Assembly: GCA_001769535.1 (NCBI GenBank)
Contig: MEOH01000027.1
Coordinates: forward strand, 333,785 to 397,784
Length of the DNA stretch: 64,000 bases
Reading direction: 5' to 3'
Origin: Bacteroidetes bacterium GWF2_38_335
GTDB taxonomy: Bacteria; Bacteroidota; Bacteroidia; Bacteroidales; GWF2-38-335
The position numbers and the translations under genes were made by a program. Numbering within the stretch: the first letter of the stretch is position 1; every line of letters starts with the position of its first letter. Below the pieces are notes generated by a model, which did no database searches, was not told the origin of the DNA, and was given only the letters and a program-made list of their open reading frames with translations. Below, piece by piece: positions 1 to 8,679 of this stretch.

Positions 1-1073
1 GTTGATGAGGAGGTCTCCGACAGAAATTTATTTGCCCCGCTGCCCAGATATGAAATATTGAATCTGTTGTTTTCACGTGCCTCGTACATATAATTCAGTC
101 CGGTTGCCCCCGAAGTCACCAGTCCGGTAACCGGCCTTCCGAAATCCACCGGCATTCCGGCATCCATTTCCGACGAAAGGGTAATTCCTCCCCCTGACAT
201 CATGCTTTGCAATCCGCCGTTAAAATCAATATAATCCTTGAAAGAAAACCCGTATTTGTTGATATTGTTGAGCATCCCCAGAGCAGCAAACTGGTACTTT
301 TTGTTGAAACGGTAAAGCTTGGCTCCGGCCTGAAACTTATTATCCTTGGCATATCCGCCGGTAACATCACCGAAATAGGCATTTTTTCGTCCATCCTTCA
401 GAATGATGTTGAGGGTTTTCTGATACGAACCGTCATCAATACCGGTAAGTTCTGTTTCATCCGATTTTTTATCGAAAACCTGCACTTTGGAAATGGCATC
501 GGCCGGAAGGTTTTTTGTTGCCACCGTGGGGTCGGAGCTGAAAAATTCCTTTCCGTCAACAAGTACTTTCTGCACATCCTCGCCCTGTGCCTTGATATTT
601 CCCGAACGGTCAACCTCAACGCCGGGAAGCTTTTTCAGCAGATCTTCGGCAACGGCATCGGGATTGGTTTTGAATGATTCGGCGTTGTACTCAACGGTGT
701 CCTGTTTGATGAGGATGGGAATGCGCTCGGCAACTACATTAACGGTTCCGACAGTCTGCACCGCCTGTTTAAGTACAATAATTCCAATATTCCCGTTGGA
801 TACGGGCACCGAAATGCTTTTAAAATACGACTCATATCCCAGAAATGATGCCTGCAGCAGATATTTTCCGCTGCTCACATTTTTTATTTCAAACGCTCCC
901 TGTGAATCCGAAATCCCATAGTACAAAAGAGTTGAATCGGCAGGGTTGAGCAGCACCGCTGTGGCATAGGTGAGCGGACTGCCTTTGTCGTCGTAGATTA
1001 AACCTTTGACGGCGCTTTGTTGTGCAAAAAGTGTCGTTGTAAGGACGCTGAAAATAATGATAAGGTTTTTCAT
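1..1073 (-). CDS. Outer-membrane beta-barrel protein with carboxypeptidase-regulatory and plug domains (TonB-receptor type), partial
   Basis: The gene starts at the ATG read from 1073 and runs off the left edge, leaving about 357 N-terminal residues. It begins with a signal peptide (MKNLIIIFSVLTTTLFAQ), followed by a carboxypeptidase-regulatory-like domain at about 20-105 (VKGLIYDDKGSPLTYATAVL, FLGYESY) and a plug-like region at about 120-230 (LLKKLPGVEVDRSGNIKAQG, VLVDGKEFF). Beta-barrel strands follow. This is the architecture of Bacteroidota outer-membrane beta-barrel family 3 / TonB-dependent-receptor-like proteins. It lies 13 bp downstream of a GLPGLI gene on the same strand, a common pairing in this phylum, so co-transcription is likely. 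The substrate is unknown. The C-terminal barrel lies outside the window. Confidence 0.85.
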   Translation of the reverse strand, partial: MKNLIIIFSVLTTTLFAQQSAVKGLIYDDKGSPLTYATAVLLNPADSTLLYYGISDSQGAFEIKNVSSGKYLLQASFLGYESYFKSISVPVSNGNIGIIVLKQAVQTVGTVNVVAERIPILIKQDTVEYNAESFKTNPDAVAEDLLKKLPGVEVDRSGNIKAQGEDVQKVLVDGKEFFSSDPTVATKNLPADAISKVQVFDKKSDETELTGIDDGSYQKTLNIILKDGRKNAYFGDVTGGYAKDNKFQAGAKLYRFNKKYQFAALGMLNNINKYGFSFKDYIDFNGGLQSMMSGGGITLSSEMDAGMPVDFGRPVTGLVTSGATGLNYMYEARENNRFNISYLGSGANKFLSETSSS

Positions 1074-1086
1074 GAAAACAGAATTT

Positions 1087-1863
1087 TTACTGCGTTACGG
1101 TTTTTATCACTACCCTTACGTTTCCACCTTCAGATGAACCGCCCATTTCTTCGGTTTTTTTCATGACCATTTCTTCAAACTCCTTAGTGGTCATTTTTTT
1201 TCCTTTAGTCGGTTTCACGATTTTATCTTTTTCAATTTCTTTGAGGTCAACAGATTTAGCAGTGATGGTGCGGTCACCGTTATTGGTGCTGATTGCCAGA
1301 ATCATTCCGGGCAGTCCGCCATAATCTTCCGGTCCGGCTGAAACAGGAATTCCGGGGCAAAACCATGCTGTTACCAAATCTTCCTTTTCTTTGCTGGTAG
1401 CTTCAAGACAAGGATACCCGCCGATCATTTTTTGTCCGCCGGTCATTTTCCATTCCCTTTTGGTAAATTCATCCTCAATGAGAAAAGTTCGATCCATAAA
1501 GTCAACCTGCTGAACCACTTTGTTTCCAGTAAGATTTCTGTAGCAGATGTTTTGCGATCCGCCGCCCATACTAATAACCACCATTCCACCTTCACCTGAT
1601 TCGCTAATTTCTTCCTCTTTTGATGCAGATGGCTGATAAATACTTGTGCTTTCATTGAAATAAAGTGTCATTTCAGATTTTGTTTCAGTAGGCATCATTC
1701 CCCTGATTTCCTCAGGCAAACTGTCGAGATTGATTTCCATCTTAAAGACATCTTCATAAGTGATGGTGCCCTGATTGGCTTTTTGAGCGTTAAGCTGCAT
1801 GCTGCATATAAAGCCCAGAAGTGCAAAAATAAGTACTGATTGCTTTTTTGAAATTTTTTCCAT
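1087..1863 (-). CDS. GLPGLI family protein
   Basis: A 258-residue exported protein with an N-terminal hydrophobic signal segment (about 8-26, ending near LNAQ). It carries the family signature as GGLPGMILAI near residue 185, after a W-F-C-P-G-I-P-V-S-x-G-P motif typical of the family. The function of GLPGLI proteins is not established; they often sit next to TonB-type outer-membrane proteins, as here (13 bp to the downstream barrel gene). It is transcribed divergently from the sensor kinase/response regulator pair. A candidate -7 box (TAATTTTG on the minus strand, 1895-1888) precedes it. A periplasmic or cell-envelope location is inferred. Confidence 0.85.
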   Translation of the reverse strand: MEKISKKQSVLIFALLGFICSMQLNAQKANQGTITYEDVFKMEINLDSLPEEIRGMMPTETKSEMTLYFNESTSIYQPSASKEEEISESGEGGMVVISMGGGSQNICYRNLTGNKVVQQVDFMDRTFLIEDEFTKREWKMTGGQKMIGGYPCLEATSKEKEDLVTAWFCPGIPVSAGPEDYGGLPGMILAISTNNGDRTITAKSVDLKEIEKDKIVKPTKGKKMTTKEFEEMVMKKTEEMGGSSEGGNVRVVIKTVTQ

Positions 1864-1887
1864 GTTTATTGATGTTTTTGTTCAGGA

Positions 1888-1974
1888 CAAAATTAGCCCT
1901 GGTAAGCAAGGGGTAAGGTTAATGACAGGCCAATTAAGGTTAATTAAGGTTAATGAACTGAAAAGGTATCTTTG
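1888..1974. promoter_or_regulatory. Divergent promoter region with three AAGGTTAAT direct repeats
   Basis: Between the GLPGLI gene (minus) and the kinase gene (plus) there are two Bacteroidota-type -7 boxes: TAATTTTG on the minus strand (1895-1888) and TATCTTTG on the plus strand (1967-1974). Three exact AAGGTTAAT copies lie between them at 1915-1923, 1936-1944 and 1946-1954, spaced 21 and 10 bp apart, about two and one helical turns. OmpR-type regulators bind direct repeats, so the adjacent regulator is the likely ligand (inference). Confidence 0.6.
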
Positions 1975-2005
1975 TTTTATTTATTTTTGTTCTCAAATGC
2001 TGACG

Positions 2006-3466
2006 ATGAACAAAATACGAATAACCGGAATATTAATGATTTTCAGTCTGCTCCTGCTGACAGTTTTTCTGACCAGCTGGTTGATAAACCAATACAGCGG
2101 ACAAAGAAAACTTTTGGTTGATGATTTAAAACTTGGGCTTCAGAATTCAGAGCAACAGGTGATGGATTCACTTTTGGCCAAACAGTTTATTGATCCCTTA
2201 AAAGCTGAAGCGGGATGGGTTTCAATTGCAGTTAACTCCACAGAAAGTCCTGAAAAAATCAATCACCAAATTTCATCTTATAGGGTATGTTCAGACAGCG
2301 CCATAACCAATATGTATGTTGATACCATCAAAATGGTGATCAGGGATTCTTCGGCCCGAATGAAAATTAATATCCAAAGAGATGAAAAGGTGTTGTTTCA
2401 GGGAATGCGGATGTTTGTAACTGAATTTGGGCATATCGGAGCCGATTCACTCTGCTCCGATTCATTAATTGCAGTTGGTCTGGACGCCGACACCCTGCTT
2501 CTGCAAAATATTTTTGGTGATTTTATGGAATCACGTGATTACAATTTTTCGGTGCTTTGGCTTAAAACAAATGATACCAGCGGGATTGACGAAGAAAACA
2601 AGATCGTTTTGAAGTGCCATTATTTCAATAATATTTCCGCAACAGAAATAAGCGGATTCAGAATATTTCTGTTACGTAAGATCAGTACACAAATAATTTT
2701 TGCTTTGGTGTTGTTGATTGTTACCGCTCTGGCATTCAGAATGGCCTACCGGAGCATGAGGAGTCAGCGCCGGCTCCTTGCCATGAAAAATGATTTTATC
2801 AGCAACATCTCACATGAGTTGAAAACACCGGTATCAACGGTAAAAGTTGCCCTGGAAGCGCTGAAAGATTTCGACATGAAAAACAATCCTGAGGTGGTCA
2901 ACGAATACCTGAGCATGTCATTACAGGAAATGAACCGCCTCGACGACCTTGTGGCAAAGATACTCAACGCCACGGCACTGGAGGAGGGCAGGAATATTGT
3001 AAGACTTGAAAAGACTGATTTGAACCGGTTGGTAACCGAAACGCTGGATTCAATACACTGGCAACTTGAAAAATCGGGTGCCGTGGTTGAAACCTTTCTT
3101 GAAGAAAACCTTCCAGAAATTATGGCTGATCCGCTGCATCTCAGGGGTGTTCTGGTGAATCTGACAGATAATGCCGTAAAATATTCGGGTGAAAAACCCC
3201 TGATAAGGATTTCGGTTAAAAGAGAAAAATCAGGTATCGTTTTGTCGGTAGCAGATAACGGACCCGGAATTCCCGATGAATACCTGAAAAAAATCTTCGA
3301 GAAGTTTTTCAGGGTTCCACAGGGCAACACCCACAATGTTAAAGGTCATGGTCTGGGACTTTATTACGCGCAGGTAGTTGCAAAACAACACAATGCCACG
3401 CTCACCGCGCGCAACCTGAAAGAGGGCGGATGCGAGTTATTACTATATTTTCCTGATAAGCCATGA
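2006..3466 (+). CDS. Two-component sensor histidine kinase
   Basis: Membrane sensor kinase. I chose ATG 2006 (MNKIRITGI; ATG 1997 is also possible) because it starts directly before the first membrane helix (about 4-27) and follows the TATCTTTG box. A periplasmic sensor region of about 190 residues is followed by a second helix (LVLLIVTALAFRMAY). The HisKA box is NISHELKTP with the phospho-acceptor His at about 270. The ATPase domain shows the N box (NLTDNAVKYSG), G1 (DNGPGIP) and G2 (GHGLGLYYA). Its last four bases overlap the start of the response regulator (ATGA), so the two are translationally coupled. The signal sensed is unknown; the operator-like repeats upstream suggest autoregulation and control of the GLPGLI/barrel pair. 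Confidence 0.93.
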   Translation: MNKIRITGILMIFSLLLLTVFLTSWLINQYSGQRKLLVDDLKLGLQNSEQQVMDSLLAKQFIDPLKAEAGWVSIAVNSTESPEKINHQISSYRVCSDSAITNMYVDTIKMVIRDSSARMKINIQRDEKVLFQGMRMFVTEFGHIGADSLCSDSLIAVGLDADTLLLQNIFGDFMESRDYNFSVLWLKTNDTSGIDEENKIVLKCHYFNNISATEISGFRIFLLRKISTQIIFALVLLIVTALAFRMAYRSMRSQRRLLAMKNDFISNISHELKTPVSTVKVALEALKDFDMKNNPEVVNEYLSMSLQEMNRLDDLVAKILNATALEEGRNIVRLEKTDLNRLVTETLDSIHWQLEKSGAVVETFLEENLPEIMADPLHLRGVLVNLTDNAVKYSGEKPLIRISVKREKSGIVLSVADNGPGIPDEYLKKIFEKFFRVPQGNTHNVKGHGLGLYYAQVVAKQHNATLTARNLKEGGCELLLYFPDKP

Positions 3467-4155
3467 AAACCAGAATATTATATGTTGAAGACGAACCCTT
3501 TCTCGGGAAAATAGTAAGGGAGACACTGGAAAGTCAGGGCTTTGAAGTGTATCTGGTGGCTGATGGTGCAAAAGTTATCTCCATGGTTGGCACCACAAAA
3601 CCCGATATTTGTGTGCTGGATGTGATGCTGCCCAATGTTAATGGTTTTACGCTGGGAAAACAAATTAAAGGTGCCTATCCACATTTACCCGTCATTTTTC
3701 TTACGGCAAAAGTTGAGACCGAAGATATCATCACCGGTTTTAATTCGGGAGGCACCGATTACATCAGAAAACCATTCAGTGTTAAGGAACTGATTGTGCG
3801 CATCAACAACCAGTTAAAGCTGGCCAAACACACCAGTCATGGAGAAACAAAAATATCAGGTGATATTGCCCTTGGAAAAGTTGTTTTTAAACCGGATATA
3901 ATGGAACTTCATGTGCCCGGCGAGGTGATCAAGCTGTCTTCAAGAGAATCAGAAATCCTCACCATGTTGATTTCAGGAATCAACGAATGTGTTGAGCGAA
4001 AAACCATTTTAAAGACCATCTGGGGCGACGATTCCTTTTTCAATTCGCGCAACCTTGATGTTTATATACGCAAGATAAGAGGATATCTGTCGGCTGAACC
4101 CGGAATAGAAATTCTCACTCTTAAAGGCAAGGGTTACAGGGTGGTTTGTAAATAA
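3463..4155 (+). CDS. OmpR/PhoB-family response regulator
   Basis: A 230-residue regulator. The receiver domain (about 1-118) has acidic residues at 9-10, phospho-acceptor Asp53 (CVLDVMLP), Thr81 and Lys103 (IRKPF). A winged-helix effector domain fills about 130-228 (LSSRESEILTML, SRNLDVYIRKIR, LKGKGYRVV). It overlaps the kinase gene by 4 bp and is its cognate partner. Likely targets are the three AAGGTTAAT repeats upstream of the operon and hence the divergent GLPGLI/outer-membrane genes (inference). Confidence 0.94.
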   Translation: MKTRILYVEDEPFLGKIVRETLESQGFEVYLVADGAKVISMVGTTKPDICVLDVMLPNVNGFTLGKQIKGAYPHLPVIFLTAKVETEDIITGFNSGGTDYIRKPFSVKELIVRINNQLKLAKHTSHGETKISGDIALGKVVFKPDIMELHVPGEVIKLSSRESEILTMLISGINECVERKTILKTIWGDDSFFNSRNLDVYIRKIRGYLSAEPGIEILTLKGKGYRVVCK

Positions 4156-4206
4156 ACTCTGAGGACCAAAGCCTCACAAACCACTAAAAGCAGCTGATTT
4201 TTTAGT

Positions 4207-4524
4207 TTAAATGAAATTATTAATTCTCAAATGTTTATTAATGTTTTTTATTTTCTCTTTAGGAATCTCCAATTCCGTTGCTATTTTATTCCATTGGCTT
4301 ACTGCAAGGATAACCTCTTGTAAAATATCATTTGCTTTTTTGATTCCAAATGATTTGGCAAACTCAAGCAGGTCGTCTTTTGTGAAGTTATCGTACTTGC
4401 CATTAATTGATGATTGATGAACGTTGGTCCAATTTCCACCGGGACTATACGAAAAACAAATGTCATAGGCTGGAGATATTTTCCATCGTCCATCCTGAGT
4501 CATTAGGAAAGAAAAAATATTTAA
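4207..4524 (-). pseudogene. HipA-family toxin C-terminal remnant
   Basis: The reading frame gives the C-terminal segment of a HipA-like kinase: F-S-F-L-M, then G-R-W-K-I-S-P-A-Y-D-I-C-F-S and a Gly-rich turn followed by the H-Q-S-I-N-G-K motif. The frame is open only from 4524 (stops TAA/TAG just upstream), so about 105 residues of a normal protein of 400 or more remain, and the catalytic core is absent. The segment continues upstream of the first ATG (4503) with conserved residues, which shows 5' truncation rather than a short real gene. No partner antitoxin is visible. It is probably not functional. Confidence 0.7.
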
Positions 4525-4659
4525 CTATTAAAATATTAATAGAAAATATTCTAAAATTATAATAACTATAAATAATACGAAAGTTATTTTTAAATTTAAT
4601 TAGGGTTGATTATTAATTTGGCTTGGACGTTCCGCGTGTTGGTTCTGTTTGGGCTTAAA

Positions 4660-4760
4660 AACCGCTTAACCATTCGCCTGCAGTAAAGCTAATTAATTGT
4701 AGCGAGCTTTCCAAACCGACGGGCGCCCAAAAAAATTAACACGCTGTTAGCTGTTAGGCG
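4660..4760 (-). repeat. attC-like imperfect palindrome downstream of the HigB/HigA-like pair (tentative)
   Basis: Directly after the antitoxin stop (minus-strand sense) comes a GC-richer stretch of about 95 bp. It opens with GCCTAAC and closes with GTTAAGC, which fit the RYYYAAC and GTTRRRY core boxes of integron attC sites. The inner arms pair poorly, so this is only a resemblance. It might be a worn cassette end that brought in the toxin-antitoxin pair. Confidence 0.25.
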
Positions 4761-4762
4761 TT

Positions 4763-5068
4763 TTATCCAATCATTAGGCTTATTCGTTTTCCAAGTCCGA
4801 ATTCGAATATTCTGTATAGAGTCGAAAGTTGAATATCACATTTACCATTTTCAAGTCTTGAAATATAGCTTTTCTTTGTTCCGACTTTTTCAGCAAGCTG
4901 CTCCTGTGTCATTTTTGCTTCTTTTCTTGCTTCTTTCAGCATTTCACTGATAACAAAATACTGTGCTTTTTCTTCAAAAACATCTCGTTTTTCAGTTCCG
5001 ATTTTTCCGTATTTAATGTCTAACAACTCATCAAAGGTTGTAGCATTTTTTATTTTTTCTTTTTTCAT
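4763..5068 (-). CDS. HigA-like antitoxin, XRE/HTH DNA-binding protein
   Basis: A 101-residue protein with a Cro/C1-type helix-turn-helix in the second half (LKEARKEAKMTQEQLAEKVG, then KKSYISRLENGKCDIQLSTL). The N-terminal 40 residues are the usual partner-binding extension of HigA-like antitoxins encoded after a HigB toxin. Its ATG overlaps the toxin stop by 4 bp (ATGA), so toxin comes first and antitoxin second, the typical HigBA order. Expected roles are neutralising the toxin by direct binding and repressing the operon. Confidence 0.85.
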   Translation of the reverse strand: MKKEKIKNATTFDELLDIKYGKIGTEKRDVFEEKAQYFVISEMLKEARKEAKMTQEQLAEKVGTKKSYISRLENGKCDIQLSTLYRIFEFGLGKRISLMIG

Positions 5069-5415
5069 GACTTTTTTTCTTTTGAGTTAAAATATTCGTT
5101 CTTCAATTTCAGCACTAATTCGATTTCTTTCTTAGGTGTCTTCTGGGACTTTTTATGAAATGCATTAAACAATACAACTAAATTGCCCTTGTCAAAACAA
5201 CAAAATATTCTATAAATATTGCTTTCAAACTCTATTCTGATTTCATAAAGTCCGTCAGTCCCTTTCAAATGCTCAAGAAATTTTTTCGGTACATTCTGAA
5301 CATTTCGAATAATTCTGAAAACGTATTCGATTTTTTCCTGCACTTTTTCATTTTGCTTCACATAGAAGTCAACGAAATAGTGTCCGTGAAAAATGATTAT
5401 TCTATTTGCATCCAT
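5065..5415 (-). CDS. HigB-like RelE/ParE-superfamily toxin
   Basis: A 116-residue basic protein with the RelE/HigB fold signature: KFLEHLKGTDGLYEIRIEF, then YRIFCCFDKGNLVVLFNAFH and KKSQKTPKKEIE near the C-terminus, the usual arrangement of the strands and the terminal Lys-rich helix. Family members are ribosome-dependent mRNA interferases. It is the first gene of a two-gene operon with the XRE antitoxin at 4763-5068. It sits between a HipA remnant and a gene-free stretch, a typical location for an acquired toxin-antitoxin module. Confidence 0.85.
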   Translation of the reverse strand: MDANRIIIFHGHYFVDFYVKQNEKVQEKIEYVFRIIRNVQNVPKKFLEHLKGTDGLYEIRIEFESNIYRIFCCFDKGNLVVLFNAFHKKSQKTPKKEIELVLKLKNEYFNSKEKKS

Positions 5416-5768
5416 TACGCAAAGTTAACTTATAAGTTATCATTTTGCAAGTATTTCAGCATCTTTTTTACAATGGGGTTCTGACGCTTACCGCTAACTC
5501 ATATATATCATCATAAACCTGACAAAATATATAATGACCTATGTTCAAATTTATGATTTTTGTATTACAATACTACCTAAAATAAATATCTAAACCAAAA
5601 AACATATTTAAAATGATGGCTGAGCAATGATGCCAACCGCAGGATAAAAAGATCGGGAAATACTTATCGATAATTTGATCAAATTCCACTTCGGCATAAT
5701 TTTTGACGAATGTTTTTCATTATCTTTACCTCTCTTTATTCCCCGCATAAATTATTTAATTTTGAGCA
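5416..5768. promoter_or_regulatory. Gene-free stretch with a promoter for the following gene
   Basis: I see no supported ORF here. Close to the downstream gene, TATCTTTA (5721-5728) fits the Bacteroidota -7 box, with a TTTTG at 5701-5705 upstream. Near 5494 the GTTAGCGG-type sequence on the minus strand resembles cassette-end sequence but is too weak to call. Confidence 0.45.
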
Positions 5769-7529
5769 ATGAAAACAATTTTTCAATTGGTGTTTATTTT
5801 CTTTTTCGGAACGGTTTGTTCTCAAAAGTCGCTTGATATTACAGTTAAAGACAAAAACTCAAAAGAGCCGCTGCCTTACTGCAACATAGTGGTTGAGGGG
5901 AGCACAAAGGGAACCATGACCAACATAAACGGTGAAGCCAGAATATCGGCCGATCCCGAAAAGGATGTTGTGGTTTTTTCTTATCTGGGATATCAGCCCC
6001 AAAAGGTCAGGGCATCGGAACTGGTTAAATCGGGTACTGTATATCTGGTACCGAAGGACATGATTTTAAAAGAAGTAACAGTGCGGCCCGATAATGATTA
6101 CCTCTATGATTTTGTGGTAAAATGCCGAAAAAAGCTAATGTCAAACCAGACTGTAAATACATCAAAAGCTTACTACGGACTTGAAGTTCATTCCGGAGCA
6201 TTTCCTATTGAGATGCTTGAATGTTATTATAATGCTGCCTTTAACGGAGTTGACCTTTCATCGCTGAATTTCAGGAACGGGAGGGTTGGCCATTCCTCTG
6301 TTGATGAAAATTATTTTATCTCGCTCAATACCTCAAAGGCAATAGTGGAAATGAAACTGACATCAGACAATGGTTATTTTCCTGCCAATCCGCTCCACCT
6401 GGGAAAAAACAAAATGAAGGAATTATTTGAAATGGAAGTGAAAAGCTTTTATGATTCGGTTTATGTGATCACATTTACCCCTAAAAATAAAAGCGGCGAT
6501 TGTTTTTCGGGCGATATATGGCTTGAAACAAAAAGCTTCAACCTGCTTAAAATAAATTTGAATATTGAAAATGCATCCATCCATCCCTTTCTTCCATTCC
6601 TCAACAGCGATACACTTAAAGAAATATCAATGAGCATCAGCAATAATTATACGATGCACAAAAAAACCATGGTTCCCGATTACATAAATTTCAACTACTC
6701 CTTTGTTTATAAAAGCATCAGGGATTCACTAACGGTTTTAAAACCAAAAATATCCGTTCGAGAAATATCCACAAAGGTCCTGATGTATTTTTATGAGTAC
6801 GACAGCACTTTTATTCTCCCCTATTTTGAATACGACAATAATTTTTCAGATTACAAGAAAATATCCCTGATACCCTTCAATGAAGATTTCTGGAACAATA
6901 ATTCAGCTGTCCTGTTGAATACAGATCAGAAAAAAATGGTAGAATATTTTGTCAAAAACGGAAAGCTCTATAATTATTACGACAAAAATTACGGTTATGA
7001 TTTCAGGGTAAATTCAAATCAGGCCCATTTCGAATACAGCATGAGTTTTTGGTCAGCCGACAAAAGAATAGTCCTTCATAAAGAGAACGAAAACAACAAA
7101 CCCTATACAAAAGAGGAAATCAACAGACACATTCCGTCTGATTTATATAATATCAAAGTCCAGATCCTGCTTGATGTTACTAAAGTCGGTGATTCCCTTT
7201 TATGCAAAACTTACACGGTTTTCGACGGATTTAAAACCTATTATCATTTTCCAGAAGATGAATTCACAAAAGTTTTTTTAAATCTCTTTTTCGATATTTG
7301 TGAGATAGAACGAAGAAAACTTGAAAAGGAGCTTACCGGCAAAAACCTTTCTCTGAAAGAAATAGAATCAAAATACAAATCGGCCCTCGAAAACATGGAT
7401 AAAGTCACCTCATTGTATTTAAAAGAAGTGCAGATGGGAAAAAATCCGAAGGGACTAAAAAAATGGAACCTGTACGTTAAGGAACAGCTTTCAATTGATA
7501 ATCTGAAAATGTTTGGGGTGGAACAGTAG
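5769..7529 (+). CDS. Secreted carboxypeptidase-regulatory-like domain protein
   Basis: A 586-residue exported protein: signal peptide (about 1-19, ending VCSQ), then a carboxypeptidase-regulatory-like (peptidase-associated) domain at about 22-100 (PLPYCNIVVEGSTKGTMTNI, SYLGYQ). A large region of unknown fold follows, with a hydrophilic helical tail. The first domain usually heads outer-membrane or periplasmic Bacteroidota proteins, but no plug or barrel is seen here. It stands alone on its strand with its own promoter (about 5701-5728). The function is unknown; a cell-envelope role is inferred. Confidence 0.75.
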   Translation: MKTIFQLVFIFFFGTVCSQKSLDITVKDKNSKEPLPYCNIVVEGSTKGTMTNINGEARISADPEKDVVVFSYLGYQPQKVRASELVKSGTVYLVPKDMILKEVTVRPDNDYLYDFVVKCRKKLMSNQTVNTSKAYYGLEVHSGAFPIEMLECYYNAAFNGVDLSSLNFRNGRVGHSSVDENYFISLNTSKAIVEMKLTSDNGYFPANPLHLGKNKMKELFEMEVKSFYDSVYVITFTPKNKSGDCFSGDIWLETKSFNLLKINLNIENASIHPFLPFLNSDTLKEISMSISNNYTMHKKTMVPDYINFNYSFVYKSIRDSLTVLKPKISVREISTKVLMYFYEYDSTFILPYFEYDNNFSDYKKISLIPFNEDFWNNNSAVLLNTDQKKMVEYFVKNGKLYNYYDKNYGYDFRVNSNQAHFEYSMSFWSADKRIVLHKENENNKPYTKEEINRHIPSDLYNIKVQILLDVTKVGDSLLCKTYTVFDGFKTYYHFPEDEFTKVFLNLFFDICEIERRKLEKELTGKNLSLKEIESKYKSALENMDKVTSLYLKEVQMGKNPKGLKKWNLYVKEQLSIDNLKMFGVEQ

Positions 7530-7600
7530 GTTTGGCTAAATTTTATAAGCTGTGTTCAAACCTGCGGAGTAATAATATTGAATTGAGCAGGATTGGGGTG

Positions 7601-7774
7601 TTGAGGAAGAGAAACAGTAAAACGCTTTCGCAGATTGCTTCTGAATACGGAATCCACATCAACATCCTCCGCCGGTGGATTAAACCCATTAAAAACGACC
7701 TGAAACTGAATAATCGGAAACTTTTATTGCCTTGGCAGGTGGAAATAATCAATAATTTTCTAGACAGTAGGTAA
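7601..7774 (+). CDS. Small helix-turn-helix protein, copy 1 (start uncertain)
   Basis: A short basic protein built around KTLSQIASEYGIHINILRRW, a transposase/Xre-like helix-turn-helix, followed by a K-N-D-L-K-L-N-N-R-K-L-L-L-P-W-Q segment. A second copy (12320-12496) is nearly identical over the HTH part at DNA and protein level. No ATG is available; the frame is open from TTG 7532, and TTG 7601 matches the N-terminus of copy 2 better. No transposase domain follows, so it may be a stand-alone DNA-binding protein or the remnant of a mobile element. Both copies mark the left end of an accessory unit. Confidence 0.5.
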   Translation: MRKRNSKTLSQIASEYGIHINILRRWIKPIKNDLKLNNRKLLLPWQVEIINNFLDSR

Positions 7775-7819
7775 ACCAAGATATTCAGAGAGTGATTATT
7801 TATGATTCAGAATTGAAAC

Positions 7820-8542
7820 TTAATTTTTTGGAACTATATAACAATTAACAAAAACATATTTGCATGGATTCTCAAAACAATTGCTTTTTACCCTAAACGA
7901 TCTTCTTATTCTTCCATACTTGCCTGAAATAATCCATTTAAAATTTATTTCACCATCTTCTCCGGGAGGTGTTTTTTCTTTAAAATATCCAACAATATCT
8001 CCACTGCCTAGAGCCCAATCAATTACTAAGGTGTCTGTCCCAATATTTTTAAACTTAAAGCATCCTTCAAGAACTCCGGGATTATTATATACTGTATCAA
8101 AATAATATTCTGTGGTATCAAAATGTATAATTGGATATTTTCCTTCTTTATAATAGGCCCCTTTTACTGATGCAAATCCCAAAAATTCCTTATTTTTCCT
8201 TATATGTATATTTTCCTGAAAATGCCGGGTTGTTACATTCTCAATGGTTATTTTAACTTTCAATGTGTCATCGGGCATAATAATTTTATTGGCCTCAATT
8301 TCTTTTATTGAACTGAAACTATTATCACACACTAATGTCATTGGATAGATACTTAAACTATCCAGACAAACAGGATTTGATGATTTATTTACAAAATTGA
8401 TTACGGCTTTTTTGTTTTTAAAATCACTAATAACGCCAAAATCAAATTCTTTATTTACAGGTTGAAATACAAGCTGTGAAAATGATGAAACCACTATGAA
8501 AACAAGAATTATTTGTAGGCCAGTCTTTTTCATTTTCGGCAT
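7820..8542 (-). CDS. Exported DUF1573-domain protein
   Basis: A 240-residue protein with a signal peptide (about 5-22). It has two Ig-like repeats of the DUF1573 type: FDFGVISDFKNKKAVINFVN and, later, YYFDTVYNNPGVLEGCFKFK with NIGTDTLVI. DUF1573 domains are beta-sandwiches common in Bacteroidota periplasmic or surface proteins and have no known enzymatic role. It is encoded near another DUF1573 gene (9528-10010), with an unknown secreted protein gene between them. Confidence 0.8.
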   Translation of the reverse strand: MPKMKKTGLQIILVFIVVSSFSQLVFQPVNKEFDFGVISDFKNKKAVINFVNKSSNPVCLDSLSIYPMTLVCDNSFSSIKEIEANKIIMPDDTLKVKITIENVTTRHFQENIHIRKNKEFLGFASVKGAYYKEGKYPIIHFDTTEYYFDTVYNNPGVLEGCFKFKNIGTDTLVIDWALGSGDIVGYFKEKTPPGEDGEINFKWIISGKYGRIRRSFRVKSNCFENPCKYVFVNCYIVPKN

Positions 8543-8679
8543 TTATGTTGATTTTATTCAAACTAAAAATATGCAAATAAAAAAGGGAATAAAAATTTAA
8601 TTATCTTATTAACAAATCATTAGCATTAACAGTTACAAGTGGTATATATTTATCAAACACTGAAACTTTTTAATATAAC

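Noticed and set aside
207..921. Plus-strand ORFs opposite the outer-membrane barrel gene
   Set aside because: They are antisense to a well-supported coding frame with signal peptide and conserved domains; they show no domain of their own.
1799..2005. N-terminal extension of the sensor kinase
   Set aside because: The open frame starts inside the divergent GLPGLI gene and crosses the promoter and repeats; the first helix begins only after ATG 2006.
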